Origin: JAKAXS01 sp965279065
GTDB lineage: Bacteria > Pseudomonadota > Alphaproteobacteria > Rhizobiales > Hyphomicrobiaceae
Assembly (NCBI GenBank): GCA_965279065.1
Contig: OZ257134.1
Coordinates: 1,302,001-1,366,000 of the forward strand
Length of the DNA: 64,000 nt
Direction: 5' to 3'
Shown here: piece by piece, positions 24,766-33,562 of the stretch
How the letters are laid out: each line of letters opens with the position of its first letter
Position numbering within the stretch: the stretch's first letter is position 1
Made by a program: the position numbers and the translations under genes
Notes under the pieces: generated by a model
Databases searched by the model: none
Told to the model about the DNA's origin: nothing
What the model saw: the letters and a program-made list of their open reading frames with translations, nothing else

Positions 24766-25566
24766 ATGCCCGCCTCAGCCCTGATGAACGTCATGACCGG
24801 CGCCGCCCGCAAGGCCGGCCGCAGCCTCACCCGCGACTTCGGCGAGGTCGAGCAGCTGCAGGTGTCGGTCAAGGGTCCGGCGAACTTCGTCACCGCGGCC
24901 GATCACAAGGCCGAAGACGTCATCCTCAAGGAACTGCAGAAGGCGCGCCCCGGTTACGGCTTCCTGATGGAAGAGCGCGGCGCCATCGAAGGCGCCGACA
25001 AGACGCATCGCTGGATTGTCGATCCGCTCGACGGCACCACGAATTTCATGCACGGCATCCCGCTGTTTTCGATCTCCATCGCTCTCGAGCGGGAGGGCGA
25101 ACTGATCGCCGGCGTGGTCTACAACCCGATCACCGACGAGCTCTTCACCGCCGAAAAGGGCAAGGGCGCGTATCTCAACGACAAGCGCCGCCTGCGCGTT
25201 GCCGCGCGCAAGACGCTCGGCGACGCCGTAGTTGCCACGGGCATTCCCCATCGTGGCCGCCCGGGTCACCCCGGCTTCATGGGGGAAATGCAGGCGGTGA
25301 TGCATGAAGTGGCGGGCATCCGCCGCACCGGCTCGGCCGCCCTCGATCTCGCTTTCACGGCTGCGGGCCGCTTCGATGGCTATTGGGAACGCAATCTCCA
25401 GCCCTGGGACCTGGCGGCGGGAATCGTTCTGGTGCGCGAAGCCGGCGGCATGATTACCGATTGCGACGGCGGCGATGCGGTGATGAAGAAGCTCGATGTG
25501 CTGGCCGGCAACAACTCAATCGTCAAGGCCATCACGCCGCTGCTGGCCAAGTCGGCGAAGGCCTAA
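24766..25566 (+). CDS. suhB: Inositol monophosphatase family protein (SuhB-like)
   Basis: 266-residue Mg-dependent phosphatase. Metal-binding motifs are WIVDPLDGTTNFMHGIPLFS, preceded by Glu in FLMEERGAIEG, and the C-terminal LQPWDLAAGIVLVREAGG. It hydrolyses inositol-1-phosphate or related sugar phosphates; SuhB also joins rRNA antitermination complexes in other bacteria. The 143 bp upstream include an AT-rich stretch (AAAATATATTGTTTAACA) that could be its promoter. Its stop overlaps a minus-strand 40-codon ORF. Confidence 0.94.
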   Translation: MPASALMNVMTGAARKAGRSLTRDFGEVEQLQVSVKGPANFVTAADHKAEDVILKELQKARPGYGFLMEERGAIEGADKTHRWIVDPLDGTTNFMHGIPLFSISIALEREGELIAGVVYNPITDELFTAEKGKGAYLNDKRRLRVAARKTLGDAVVATGIPHRGRPGHPGFMGEMQAVMHEVAGIRRTGSAALDLAFTAAGRFDGYWERNLQPWDLAAGIVLVREAGGMITDCDGGDAVMKKLDVLAGNNSIVKAITPLLAKSAKA

Positions 25567-25685
25567 AGCCCGGCCTCGACCACTGCAATTCGCGAGTTGC
25601 TATGCTGCGCGGCCGTCCCGATCGCCACCGTGGCAGCGACGATGGCAACGTGGGCAACGACGAAAATGGCGGCACGGGCAAGCAT
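25563..25685 (-). CDS. Putative 40-residue single-pass membrane peptide
   Basis: ORF on the minus strand facing suhB: MLARAAIFVVAHVAIVAATV followed by a short polar tail. GGAG lies 7 bases before the ATG. One hydrophobic helix (residues 5-26) would span the membrane. Its stop (25563-25565) overlaps the suhB stop, so the two are convergent with no spacer. There is no homology I can name. Support is the ribosome-binding site and the coherent TM helix. Confidence 0.4.
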   Translation of the reverse strand: MLARAAIFVVAHVAIVAATVAIGTAAQHSNSRIAVVEAGL

Positions 25686-25808
25686 GATGGGTCTCCGGTT
25701 CGCTAAACGAACGGTGTGAGTTAACGGTTCCCGTCGCCGTTCATCAGTTTCCTAGGGAACACCGCCCGCAATCTTTGTGGACTGCGTGCGCCGTGCTAGG
25801 TGCTCGAC

Positions 25809-27248
25809 ATGAGCGAACGCGCGCCATCCCTCGCAGCCCCCACGCCGGAGCTATTGCGCCAGCTGACGGACGTCGTCGGGCCAGCGCACGCCATCACCGA
25901 TCCCGACGTCCAGGCCCAGTACCTGCGCGAGTGGCGTGACCGCTACGTCGGCCGCTCGCCGGTCGTCTTGCGCCCGGGCAGCACCAGCGAGGTCTCGCAA
26001 ATTCTGGCTTTGGCCAACGCCGCCCGCGTCGGTGTCGTGCCCCAGGCCGGCAATACCGGCCTCGTCGGTGGGCAGATCCCCTCGGCTGACGGCCGCGAAA
26101 TCGTCCTGAGCCTGATGCGCCTCAATCGCGTCAGGTCCGTCGACCCGCAGACCTCCAGCATGATCTTGGAAGCCGGCGTGACCCTCGCTGCGGCGCGCAC
26201 TGCGGCCGAGGCGGCAGACCGGTTGTTCCCGCTGAGCTTGCCGTCGGAGGGTACCTGCTGCATCGGCGGCAATCTGGCGACCAACGCCGGCGGCGTCGGT
26301 GTGCTCGCCCACGGCTCCGCGCGCCAGCTGACGCTGGGTCTCGAAGCCGTCTTCGCCGACGGCCGCGTCTGGAACGGCCTCAAGGCGCTGCGCAAGGACA
26401 ATACCGGCTACGACCTGCGGGATCTGTTGATCGGCTCGGAAGGTACACTTGCGGTCATCACGGCCGCCACGCTGAAACTCGTGCCCAAGCCGCGCGAGGT
26501 CGCCACGGCGTTCATCGCGCTGCCGTCCCTCGACGCCGTGCACGCGCTGTTCGAGTTGGCGTCGAACCGCGGCGGCGCATCCTTGACGGCGTTCGAATTT
26601 CTCTCGCAACGCACGCTCGCGTTCGTGACCAAGCACATCCCGGGCGCTCGGCTTCCGTTTTCGCAAGAGGCGCCGTGGAGCGTGCTGCTCGACATTTCGG
26701 CGCACGCTGCCGACGGCGCAGCCGCGGCCGCAGCCGAAGCTATTGTCGCCGCCGCGCTTGATCAGCGCCTGGCGACAGACGCCGTTCTCGCCCAATCCCT
26801 GACGCAGGCAGCCGCCCTCTGGCAGCTGCGCGAAGGCGCCTCCGAAGCTCAGAAATTCGAGGGCGGCAGCATCAAGCACGACGTCTCCGTGCCGGTCGGC
26901 GCCATCGCCCGCTTCATCACGCGTGCGGATGCCTTGCTGGAACGCCTGTGCCCGGGCACGCGCCCGGTTGCCTTCGGCCACTTCGGCGACGGCAACGTGC
27001 ACTACAACGTCTCGCAGCCGCCAGGCATGGACCGCGACCGCTTTCTCGCCATGTGGCAGGAGATCTCCGACGCCGTGCACGCCCTCGTAACCGAAATGGA
27101 TGGATCGATTTCCGCCGAGCATGGCATCGGCCGCATGAAGCGGCAGGCGTTGCGTGACGCCAAGAGCGCCGTCGAACTCGACGTGATGCGCTCCATCAAG
27201 GCCGCGCTCGACCCCAACGGTATCCTCAATCCAGGCAAGCTGCTGTAG
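25809..27248 (+). CDS. FAD-linked 2-hydroxyacid dehydrogenase (GlcD/D2HGDH-like)
   Basis: 479-residue FAD/FMN-containing dehydrogenase of the GlcD and D-2-hydroxyglutarate dehydrogenase group. The PCMH-type FAD domain is at about 35-220 (PQAGNTGLVGGQIPSADGRE, CCIGGNLATNAGGVGVLAHG). The C-terminal substrate domain has GHFGDGNVHYNVSQPPG and SISAEHGIGRMKRQAL. It would oxidise D-lactate, D-2-hydroxyglutarate or a similar acid, passing electrons to the respiratory chain. It lacks the Cys-rich GlcF-type partner nearby. An in-frame GTG at 25800 is an alternative start. Confidence 0.92.
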   Translation: MSERAPSLAAPTPELLRQLTDVVGPAHAITDPDVQAQYLREWRDRYVGRSPVVLRPGSTSEVSQILALANAARVGVVPQAGNTGLVGGQIPSADGREIVLSLMRLNRVRSVDPQTSSMILEAGVTLAAARTAAEAADRLFPLSLPSEGTCCIGGNLATNAGGVGVLAHGSARQLTLGLEAVFADGRVWNGLKALRKDNTGYDLRDLLIGSEGTLAVITAATLKLVPKPREVATAFIALPSLDAVHALFELASNRGGASLTAFEFLSQRTLAFVTKHIPGARLPFSQEAPWSVLLDISAHAADGAAAAAAEAIVAAALDQRLATDAVLAQSLTQAAALWQLREGASEAQKFEGGSIKHDVSVPVGAIARFITRADALLERLCPGTRPVAFGHFGDGNVHYNVSQPPGMDRDRFLAMWQEISDAVHALVTEMDGSISAEHGIGRMKRQALRDAKSAVELDVMRSIKAALDPNGILNPGKLL

Positions 27249-27333
27249 CGGACGCCATCCGCCGCAAGCACCGCACTTCGTATTGGGAATTGGAGAGATA
27301 CCCGGTCCCTCCACTTCTACATATGGCGCGCAA

Positions 27334-27352
27334 GGGCCTTGCTTCAAGGCCC
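27334..27352 (+). terminator. Strong hairpin between dehydrogenase and glycosyltransferase genes
   Basis: GGGCCTTG and CAAGGCCC form a perfect 8-bp stem with a CTT loop, 86 bases after the dehydrogenase stop and 50 before the glycosyltransferase start. No T-run follows, so it may be a weak terminator or a 5' leader structure. Confidence 0.4.
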
Positions 27353-27403
27353 CGATCCGGCAGTACAACCCTGGCCCTCATCACTAGGAATGGGAGCCAC
27401 CAA

Positions 27404-28654
27404 ATGCGCATACTCTTGACGACGTACGGATCGCGTGGCGACGTCGAACCGATCGCGGCGCTCGCGGTTCAATTGCAGGCGCTGGGCGCCGAGGTGTGCG
27501 TCTGCGCCCCCTCCGACCAGGAGTTCGCCGCGTTGCTGGCGCGTGCCGGCGTGCCTCTGGCACCGGCCTTCAAGCCGGTGCGCCATTGGGTAACCGAGGC
27601 CTGGGGAAAGGAAAAGCCGTCGCCGGCGGATTTGCCTCGGCGCGCGGCCGAGGTGCTTGCCGGGCAGTTCGACGCAATCGGCGCGGCAGCGGACGGGTGC
27701 GATGCGCTCGTGGCGACCGGTCTATTCCCGTCCGCCGCCGCCACGCGGCTGGTGGCCGAGCAGCAGGACGTCCCCTACGTCATGGCAGCCTACTGCCCGA
27801 TGTTCATGCCGTCGCATCATCACAAGCCGTACGCCTACCAGGGTCGTCCCCATCCGCCGGAGGTGACGGACAACCGCGCGCTGTGGGATCTCGACATCCA
27901 GACCAAGAACGCGATTTTCGGCGAAGCCATCAATCGTCAACGAGTCATGATCGGTCTGCCGCCGGTCGACAACGTCCGCGACTACGTCTTCACCGATCAC
28001 CCGTGGCTGGCATCGGATCCCATTCTGAGCCCGTGGCAGTCCACGGACCTGCGCGACGTCGTGCAGACCGGCGCCTGGATCCTGCCTGATGAGCGCCCGC
28101 TCCCGGCCGATTTGCAGTCGTTCCTGGATGCCGGCCCGCCGCCGGTGTACGTGGGCTTCGGCAGCATGCCCATGCAGTCCTTGCAGGACGCCACCCGGGC
28201 CGCCGTCGAGGCGATCCGCGCGCAGGGTCGCCGCACGCTCGTCTCCCACGGCTGGGCCGACCTGAGCCCGACAGACGATCGCGACGATTGCTTCGCTCTC
28301 GGCGACGTCAATCATCAGGCGTTGTTCAGGCGGGTGGCCGCCGTCGTGCACCACGGCGGCGCCGGCACGACGACGGCGGCCGCAAGCGCCGGCGCGCCGC
28401 AGGTGGTCGTCCCCCAGATTGCAGACCAGCCCTATTGGGCCGGGCGTATCGCGGCCCTGGGCATCGGTTCGGCGCACGACGGTCCGACACCGACCGTCGA
28501 GTCCTTGTCCGCCGCTCTGAGGACGGCGCTGACCCCAGAGACCCGCACGCGAGCGGCCACCGTAGCCGGCACGATCCGCACCGACGGAGCAGCGGCGGCG
28601 GCGAAGCTGCTGCTTGATAAGGTGATCCGGAGAGGGCAGCAGGCGTCCGCGTGA
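27404..28654 (+). CDS. GT1-family glycosyltransferase (macrolide/vancomycin-type)
   Basis: 416-residue GT-B glycosyltransferase. ATG 27404 begins the typical MRILLTTYGSRGDVEPIAAL. The C-terminal nucleotide-sugar motif is VVHHGGAGTTTAAASAGAPQ, then VVVPQIADQPYWAGRI, characteristic of UGT/MGT enzymes that glycosylate natural products, lipids or sterols. The acceptor is unknown; hopanoid or carotenoid glycosylation would be a reasonable guess. It is a single gene, flanked downstream by a dispersed repeat. Confidence 0.93.
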   Translation: MRILLTTYGSRGDVEPIAALAVQLQALGAEVCVCAPSDQEFAALLARAGVPLAPAFKPVRHWVTEAWGKEKPSPADLPRRAAEVLAGQFDAIGAAADGCDALVATGLFPSAAATRLVAEQQDVPYVMAAYCPMFMPSHHHKPYAYQGRPHPPEVTDNRALWDLDIQTKNAIFGEAINRQRVMIGLPPVDNVRDYVFTDHPWLASDPILSPWQSTDLRDVVQTGAWILPDERPLPADLQSFLDAGPPPVYVGFGSMPMQSLQDATRAAVEAIRAQGRRTLVSHGWADLSPTDDRDDCFALGDVNHQALFRRVAAVVHHGGAGTTTAAASAGAPQVVVPQIADQPYWAGRIAALGIGSAHDGPTPTVESLSAALRTALTPETRTRAATVAGTIRTDGAAAAAKLLLDKVIRRGQQASA

Positions 28655-28704
28655 ATTACGCGGATCAGCACGACTGACCACATCGAGGCAAACCCTCTCC
28701 ACGA

Positions 28705-28832
28705 GTCATCCCGGGCTTGTCCCGGGGATCCCGATATCAGCGCGCGCGACATCGCGAGCAGCGCCGGACAGCTCTACCTGCCCGTGCCCAACGCCTGGAG
28801 AGCGGGATGCCCGGAACAAGTCCGGGCATGAC
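28705..28832. repeat. Dispersed intergenic inverted-repeat element, copy 1
   Basis: 128-bp element with ends GTCATCCCGGGCTTGTCCCG and, inverted, CCCGGAACAAGTCCGGGCAT then GAC. Related copies are at 39730-39838 and 63236-63366. The termini can pair to a long stem; the centre differs between copies and has no ORF. The CCCTCTCCAC just before the left end also precedes copy 3. It lies between a glycosyltransferase stop and the stop of the convergent Clp-N gene, so it could act as a bidirectional terminator. Confidence 0.75.
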
Positions 28833-28871
28833 CGTATATCGAGACTTTCCGTGATTAAGAAACGGAAGGCA

Positions 28872-30629
28872 CTAGCTGCGCGTGATCTTCACTTGGCTCA
28901 TGGCCTCGGCGATCTTGCCTGCCTGGCTCGGCCAGCTTGCCGAAATCCAGTCGTCGGTGCCAAACAGCCAGTACCTGATGCGATTGCGCTTCATGTAGCG
29001 TGCCGTCGTCACCTGATGCATGCGCTCGACGATGGCAGCCAGCTGCTCCAGCATCGAATTGGCGCGCGCACCCTGCTGTTCGACGATGTCGACGCGCGAC
29101 ACCAGTCCCGAGAGCATCGTCGTGCCCTCTTGGCGCCACGAGCTGAGCGAGCGCTGGCCTTCGGACAGTTTGACGAGCACCTCTTCGACTTCGCCGATCT
29201 CTTTGGCGTAGCTGGCCGCTGCCTGTGTCGTCGACTGCGCCCAGTCAGAGAGTGACCGTTCCAGCCGCGAGAACCGTTCGACCACACCGGCCAGCGCCTG
29301 GGAGGTACGCGCTTCGTGGCCGTCGGCCGACTGGCTGAGCTTCTCCAGACGTTCCAGCGGCGTCAGGATCGCCTTGGCGATCTCGCCGCTCTGGCGGTCG
29401 ACGCGTTCCGTCAGCGGCGCCAGCAGGCCGCCGATCACCTCGTTGCGATGCTTCTCCAGCCGGCCGCCGACCTGGTCCAACTCGAGCAGCACGCTGTCAT
29501 GCTGTTCGGTGGCACGCGCCTGCGTACGCGACAGCGCCTCTTCCAGTTTGGCCAGCCGCGCGGCGATCTCGGCGCTATGATCCTCCGAACGCGCGGTGAT
29601 CACGTCCTCGATGGCCTCCAGCCGCTTCAGCACCGACGTCAGGTCCGAGCCCGGCTTGCTAATCAGCTTGTCCATGTAGACTTCGAGCGCGTGCAGCTTG
29701 CCGCTCGTCTCACGCCCGATCGACACCACGCGATCGTTGATCGGCGTCAGGTCGATCGACTGCGCCCGCGCCGAATGGACGGAATCGTTCAGCGCATTGA
29801 AACCGTCGATCATCTCCTCGCGCTGGGCGATGGTTTCGTGCTGCAGCTCCTGCAGCGCTGCGGCGACCGCCTTGCGGTCCGCTGAGATATCGCTGACGAG
29901 GCTGGAAATGGCCTGCTCCACGCCCTCGATCCGCGCACTGCTGGCGTGCCCGTTGCCGGAGTCCGACAGATAGTTCGGCTGCGCCGCCAACCGGTAACGG
30001 CTGCTGCGCAGGCCCTCGTTGAGATAGTTTCGGCCCTCGCTGCCCGCCGCGCGCGGCAGTTGCGGAACCGTCTCGAAGATCGGCCGCCGGGTCGAGCGCC
30101 GCGACGTCACCGAGGCGAGCAGGGCAAGGCCCGGCAGGTCCGGCTCCTCATCGAGGATGACACGGACGATGTCGTCGATGCTGGCGGCGTCGTTGCGGCG
30201 TGCCGCAAGCGCGGCCGCCAGGCGAAGCACGTCTTCCAGCTCCTGCGTCCGCCGTGGCGAGCCGACGGTCTTCGACGAGCTGGCGAGAATCTCGCTGGCG
30301 ATGACGGTCGCGCTTTCGCGGCGCAGGGCAGCGACGCGGACGCCGCGCGCCTCGAGCGCTTCGGCAGCGGCATCGATGCGCGTCAGCGCATTGAGGAAAT
30401 GTTCCAGGCGCACTTCGGCCGCGCCGTGCGCCAGCGCCACGTCGTAGGCGTGATTGCAGCAGGTTAGAACCGTTTCATCGACCAGGATCGGGCCGTTCAG
30501 CACGCCGCCGTGATGCGGCCGGCCGCGCAGGCCGTTGCCCTCGTTGTCGCGCCAGGAAGCAACGTCCACCGGCGGGGCCGCATGGCTTTGCGGCGTGCGC
30601 AGATCCAGATCATCTCCCCGATAACCCAT
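28872..30629 (-). CDS. Clp-N-domain protein with long coiled coil
   Basis: 585 residues from ATG 30629, chosen for its exceptional ribosome-binding site (GGAGGAGACGAGG). The frame continues to 30920, and MEYTQD at 30731 is an alternative. Residues about 44-115 resemble a Clp-N repeat (VDETVLTCCNHAYDVALAHG, AAEVRLEHFLNALTRIDAAA) and 129-175 a second half (LEDVLRLAAALAARR, DIVRVILDEEPDLP). Residues 235-550 are coiled coil. The C-terminus ends in RNRIRYWLFGTDDWISASW. There is no AAA+ or protease domain. The architecture suggests a scaffold or substrate-binding protein, not a chaperone ATPase; partner unknown. Confidence 0.85.
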   Translation of the reverse strand: MGYRGDDLDLRTPQSHAAPPVDVASWRDNEGNGLRGRPHHGGVLNGPILVDETVLTCCNHAYDVALAHGAAEVRLEHFLNALTRIDAAAEALEARGVRVAALRRESATVIASEILASSSKTVGSPRRTQELEDVLRLAAALAARRNDAASIDDIVRVILDEEPDLPGLALLASVTSRRSTRRPIFETVPQLPRAAGSEGRNYLNEGLRSSRYRLAAQPNYLSDSGNGHASSARIEGVEQAISSLVSDISADRKAVAAALQELQHETIAQREEMIDGFNALNDSVHSARAQSIDLTPINDRVVSIGRETSGKLHALEVYMDKLISKPGSDLTSVLKRLEAIEDVITARSEDHSAEIAARLAKLEEALSRTQARATEQHDSVLLELDQVGGRLEKHRNEVIGGLLAPLTERVDRQSGEIAKAILTPLERLEKLSQSADGHEARTSQALAGVVERFSRLERSLSDWAQSTTQAAASYAKEIGEVEEVLVKLSEGQRSLSSWRQEGTTMLSGLVSRVDIVEQQGARANSMLEQLAAIVERMHQVTTARYMKRNRIRYWLFGTDDWISASWPSQAGKIAEAMSQVKITRS

Positions 30630-31096
30630 GGTCCTCGTCTCCTCCCTACGCGGTTCCAACAGCGCCAGCGCGCGCCCCTCGGGCGTGCCGCCGCCGGTGC
30701 CGTTAACCCAACTGTCCTGTGTATACTCCATCGCCGACCGCCTGAGCAGCATCGATTGTTGAGAAGTTCTCTCTATCGCCGCAGCCAGAAAAACCGGCAA
30801 ACGTGCCGCTGTCTTGGTTAATCTGTGATCGGCGTGCTGCCGGATCATGGACTCGAGCGTGCCTTTAGAGAAGGCGCGGCGCATCGTCGGCGAGGAGGGC
30901 CGCGCCCTCGTTGCGGACATTGCTCAGCTTGCGGCTGACTTCGCCAAATTCGAGAAAGCTGTCGCCGTTTCCTGCCTCATCGCCAATGTAGGACGCGCGA
31001 CCTGCCGCGCCAACCGGCGCAAGTCCGGCCGTGCCAGCGCCCAGAATCGGTGCTAGGAGGGCCTGATCGCTCACGCAATGTCGTTGACCGCCAAAG
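30630..31096. other. 467 bp divergent intergenic region
   Basis: This lies between the Clp-N coiled-coil gene (minus) and the TIGR02301 gene (plus). ORFs here include the upstream extension of the Clp-N frame and a 69-codon plus-strand ORF at 30847-31056; none has a good ribosome-binding site or recognisable product. Promoters for both neighbours must lie here, but I cannot name their elements. Confidence 0.4.
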
Positions 31097-31474
31097 ATGC
31101 TACGCAAACACAGGCAAGTTCCCCTCGCGCTGGCGCTTCTCGTGGCGGCAGCGGGGCCGGCCATGGCCGTCGACAACAAGCCCTACGACGACCGTCTTTT
31201 CCGCCTGACCGAGATCCTCGGCGCGGTGCATTACCTGCGCGAGTTGTGCAGCGCCAACGACGGTCAGGTGTGGCGCGATCGCATGAAGGAACTGATGGAC
31301 GCGGAAGGCTCCTCGGCCCTGCGCCGCGCGCGCCTGACGCGCAGCTTCAATCAGGGCTATCGCAGCTATAGCCGCACCTACACGACCTGCACGCCCTCCG
31401 CACAGACGGCTATCGGTCGCTTTCTTACCGAAGGCGCGCAAATCTCCGACGCCTTGGTGAAGAACGTCCCTTAG
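31097..31474 (+). CDS. TIGR02301 family secreted protein
   Basis: 125-residue protein of a Rhizobiales-specific family. A signal peptide (QVPLALALLVAAAGPAMA) is followed by the conserved YDDRLFRLTEILGAVHYLRE, then CSANDGQVWRDRMKELMDAE, and an R-rich core RRARLTRSFNQGYRSYSRTY. Two Cys (LREL-C and TT-C) may form a disulfide. It is a likely periplasmic helical protein of unknown function. Confidence 0.88.
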   Translation: MLRKHRQVPLALALLVAAAGPAMAVDNKPYDDRLFRLTEILGAVHYLRELCSANDGQVWRDRMKELMDAEGSSALRRARLTRSFNQGYRSYSRTYTTCTPSAQTAIGRFLTEGAQISDALVKNVP

Positions 31475-31571
31475 CGTCGGCGCAGTTCGATAGCCGGCGC
31501 AAGTTTACTGTGAATACGCGTATCGCGAGCCGCGCCATACGAGCGTGCTACGTCTATGACTAGGGGGGTCG

Positions 31572-31604
31572 CGCTTCAGGGCGCGCTGTTTTCAGCCTGA
31601 AGCG
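31572..31604 (+). promoter_or_regulatory. Hairpin in the leader of the gene at 31622
   Basis: CGCTTCAGG and CCTGAAGCG form a perfect 9-bp stem around a 15-nt loop. The hairpin ends 17 bases before the start codon, directly beside the GGGGAG ribosome-binding site. It may be a leader structure affecting translation or mRNA stability; no known riboswitch class is recognised. Confidence 0.35.
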
Positions 31605-31621
31605 TTTGTGGGGAGTGGGAC

Positions 31622-31867
31622 ATGGAATTGCACGAGCTGGCCGAAAGTGACGATCCGAGCTTCGTGGCCCTGAGCCTCATTCTCGCAGCCTGGGACGAAG
31701 GCACCGAGAACGGCGTCACGCCCGAGCACATGGCCTACGCCGCCCTCTTTACCGCCCTTTCCGATCTCGTCTCGCTCTATGGCGAAGACGCCGTGGTGAA
31801 ACTCACCCGTGGCCTGCAGAAGCGCGTGTCGTCCGGCGAATTCACCTTGAAGCGGACCGTGCAATAG
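31622..31867 (+). CDS. Conserved small helical protein
   Basis: 81-residue acidic, helical protein: PSFVALSLILAAWDEGTENG, then TPEHMAYAALFTALSDLVSL and YGEDAVVKLTRGLQKRV. GGGGAG lies upstream of the ATG. There is no signal peptide or membrane segment. I recognise it as a conserved hypothetical type in Rhizobiales without assigned function. A hairpin in its leader may regulate it. Confidence 0.75.
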   Translation: MELHELAESDDPSFVALSLILAAWDEGTENGVTPEHMAYAALFTALSDLVSLYGEDAVVKLTRGLQKRVSSGEFTLKRTVQ

Positions 31868-31888
31868 CACCGCCGTCCAGCAGCGCGA

Positions 31889-32554
31889 CTAGAAAATGCC
31901 CTGCCACTTGACGGCGATTTCGCCAATCAGCAGCGCGCCGAATCCCACCAGCAGTGTCCCGGCAACGCGGTTGATGACCCTGAGGCGCGCCGTGTCCAGG
32001 CGATGCCGCACGCGGCCGATCAGGTTCGACAGCAGGATCCACCAGCCCAGGCTGCCCGCCATGATCGATGCCACCATCGTCAGGGCATCGACGTTGCTGT
32101 GCAGCTCCACGAACGTACTGACGCCGCCGAAGATCGCGAACAGTCCCAGCACCGCGGCCGGATTGGTGATCGTCAGGAAAAACGTCTGGGGAATATCCCA
32201 GGCATAGTCCCGCAGCGTCGGCTCACCGACTTGGCCCGGATGGCGCGGTTCCAGCCGCGGCTTCGTGAAGTAGAGCCGCAGGCCGAAAGCGATGAGCGCA
32301 AGTCCGCCGACGATTTGGATCAGGGCGCGATGCTGCTCCACGGCGCCGGTGATCGCGCCCACGCCCATCGCCGCACATAGCGCGATGAGGCCGTCGCCCA
32401 GAACGGATCCTAGCCCCGCCGCAATGCCACCCCAGAACCCGCGCTCGATCGCGCGCTGGACACACAGCACGTTGACTGGGCCCACCGGGGCCGCGACAAG
32501 TACGCCCACGATAAGGCCCGTAGGAATGATGAGCAGGTTGGGGATCAGCTGCAC
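31889..32554 (-). CDS. LysE/RhtB family exporter
   Basis: 221 residues from a GTG at 32554, which has GAGG five bases upstream and gives the short N-terminus usual for the family; the longer frame to 32584 (also GTG) adds a Cys/Asp-rich stretch. Six TM helices are expected. Family motifs are VLVAAPVGPVNVLCVQRAIE near the N-terminus and TFFLTITNPAAVLGLFAIFG in the middle. It exports amino acids such as lysine, homoserine or threonine; the substrate is not predictable here. It converges on the small helical gene. Confidence 0.9.
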   Translation of the reverse strand: MQLIPNLLIIPTGLIVGVLVAAPVGPVNVLCVQRAIERGFWGGIAAGLGSVLGDGLIALCAAMGVGAITGAVEQHRALIQIVGGLALIAFGLRLYFTKPRLEPRHPGQVGEPTLRDYAWDIPQTFFLTITNPAAVLGLFAIFGGVSTFVELHSNVDALTMVASIMAGSLGWWILLSNLIGRVRHRLDTARLRVINRVAGTLLVGFGALLIGEIAVKWQGIF

Positions 32555-32661
32555 GCCGGCCTCGTCGCGATCGCAGCAACGCACATCCGGGTGGGACCAG
32601 ACGGTCTGTCGCCGTCAGTGCAACGCATCAGACGAAAAACGTCACGTTGGAGAGGACTGAG

Positions 32662-33351
32662 ATGCACGCTTCGAGGCGGATTGAAATGTTTCGCAACCTG
32701 TCGCCTCGTGCTGGCTCGCACCCTCGCTACCCCTCGAAATTTATGCGCGCCCGCGGTGGTGCTGGGCCGATACGTCTCGCTGCCCCATACCTAATGCTCG
32801 TATCCGCGATTGTCTATTGCCTGGCGCTGCCTGTTGGCGCGCAGGACAAGACAAAAGACGTCGGCCGCAAGCCGGCGCCCTCAGCGAGCTGGCCGATCAG
32901 CACCGCGCTTCCGCCTGCCGCCGCCGATATGCGCGACGCCATCGAGGCGGCCATTCACGCCGGCGACATCACGGAGTTGATGGTCGCCTACGATCTGGGC
33001 GAGCTGAAAGCCGACATCTCCGATCACCCCGTGTCTGATCCCGTGGAGTTTTGGAAGGCCCAGTCCGCAGACGGCGAGGGCCGCGAAATCCTGGCGGTCC
33101 TCGCCAATCTTCTGGCCGTCGGCCCGGCCGCCGTTGCCCGCGGCCAGGACCCGGAGAACAACGCGGTATACGTCTGGCCCTATCTGGCGGAACTGCCCTT
33201 GGATAAGCTGACGCCGGCCCAGAAAGTCGACCTCCTGCGCCTCATGCCGCAGGCCGAAGCCAAGGCCCTTCTGGAGAAAAAAACCTGGACGTGGTGGAGA
33301 CTTACGATCGGCGCTGACGGACTCTGGCACGCGTTCAAGAAAGGCTCATGA
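32662..33351 (+). CDS. Hypothetical exported protein
   Basis: 229 residues from ATG 32662, supported by GGAGAGG six bases upstream. The first 40 residues are basic and long for a signal n-region, followed by LMLVSAIVYCLALPVGAQDK, a signal or anchor. The mature part contains MRDAIEAAIHAGDITELMVA, then ILAVLANLLAVGPAAVARGQ and a Trp-rich end, KTWTWWRLTIGADGLWHAFK. A later Met at 32743 is an alternative start. The mature region resembles conserved alphaproteobacterial hypotheticals; no function is known. Confidence 0.75.
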   Translation: MHASRRIEMFRNLSPRAGSHPRYPSKFMRARGGAGPIRLAAPYLMLVSAIVYCLALPVGAQDKTKDVGRKPAPSASWPISTALPPAAADMRDAIEAAIHAGDITELMVAYDLGELKADISDHPVSDPVEFWKAQSADGEGREILAVLANLLAVGPAAVARGQDPENNAVYVWPYLAELPLDKLTPAQKVDLLRLMPQAEAKALLEKKTWTWWRLTIGADGLWHAFKKGS

Positions 33352-33562
33352 TTTCGCACTGCTCCGCTCGCGACATTGTGACCATTTTTCATCTTCACCT
33401 GAACGGTTTCGCTCGACAGCCGCAGTCTGCTATGTAACTCCGCATGGTGCGCTGCGAGCCGGTCGTTTCCGAGGGCCGCAAGCCATCATCTGCACCGTCT
33501 TCGATCACGTGCCAGGCAAGCGGCACCACGAACGGACGAGGGACTTAAAAAGGATCATGATC

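Noticed and set aside
30847..31056. 69-codon plus-strand ORF upstream of the TIGR02301 gene
   Set aside because: No good ribosome-binding site, and the product has no recognisable feature.
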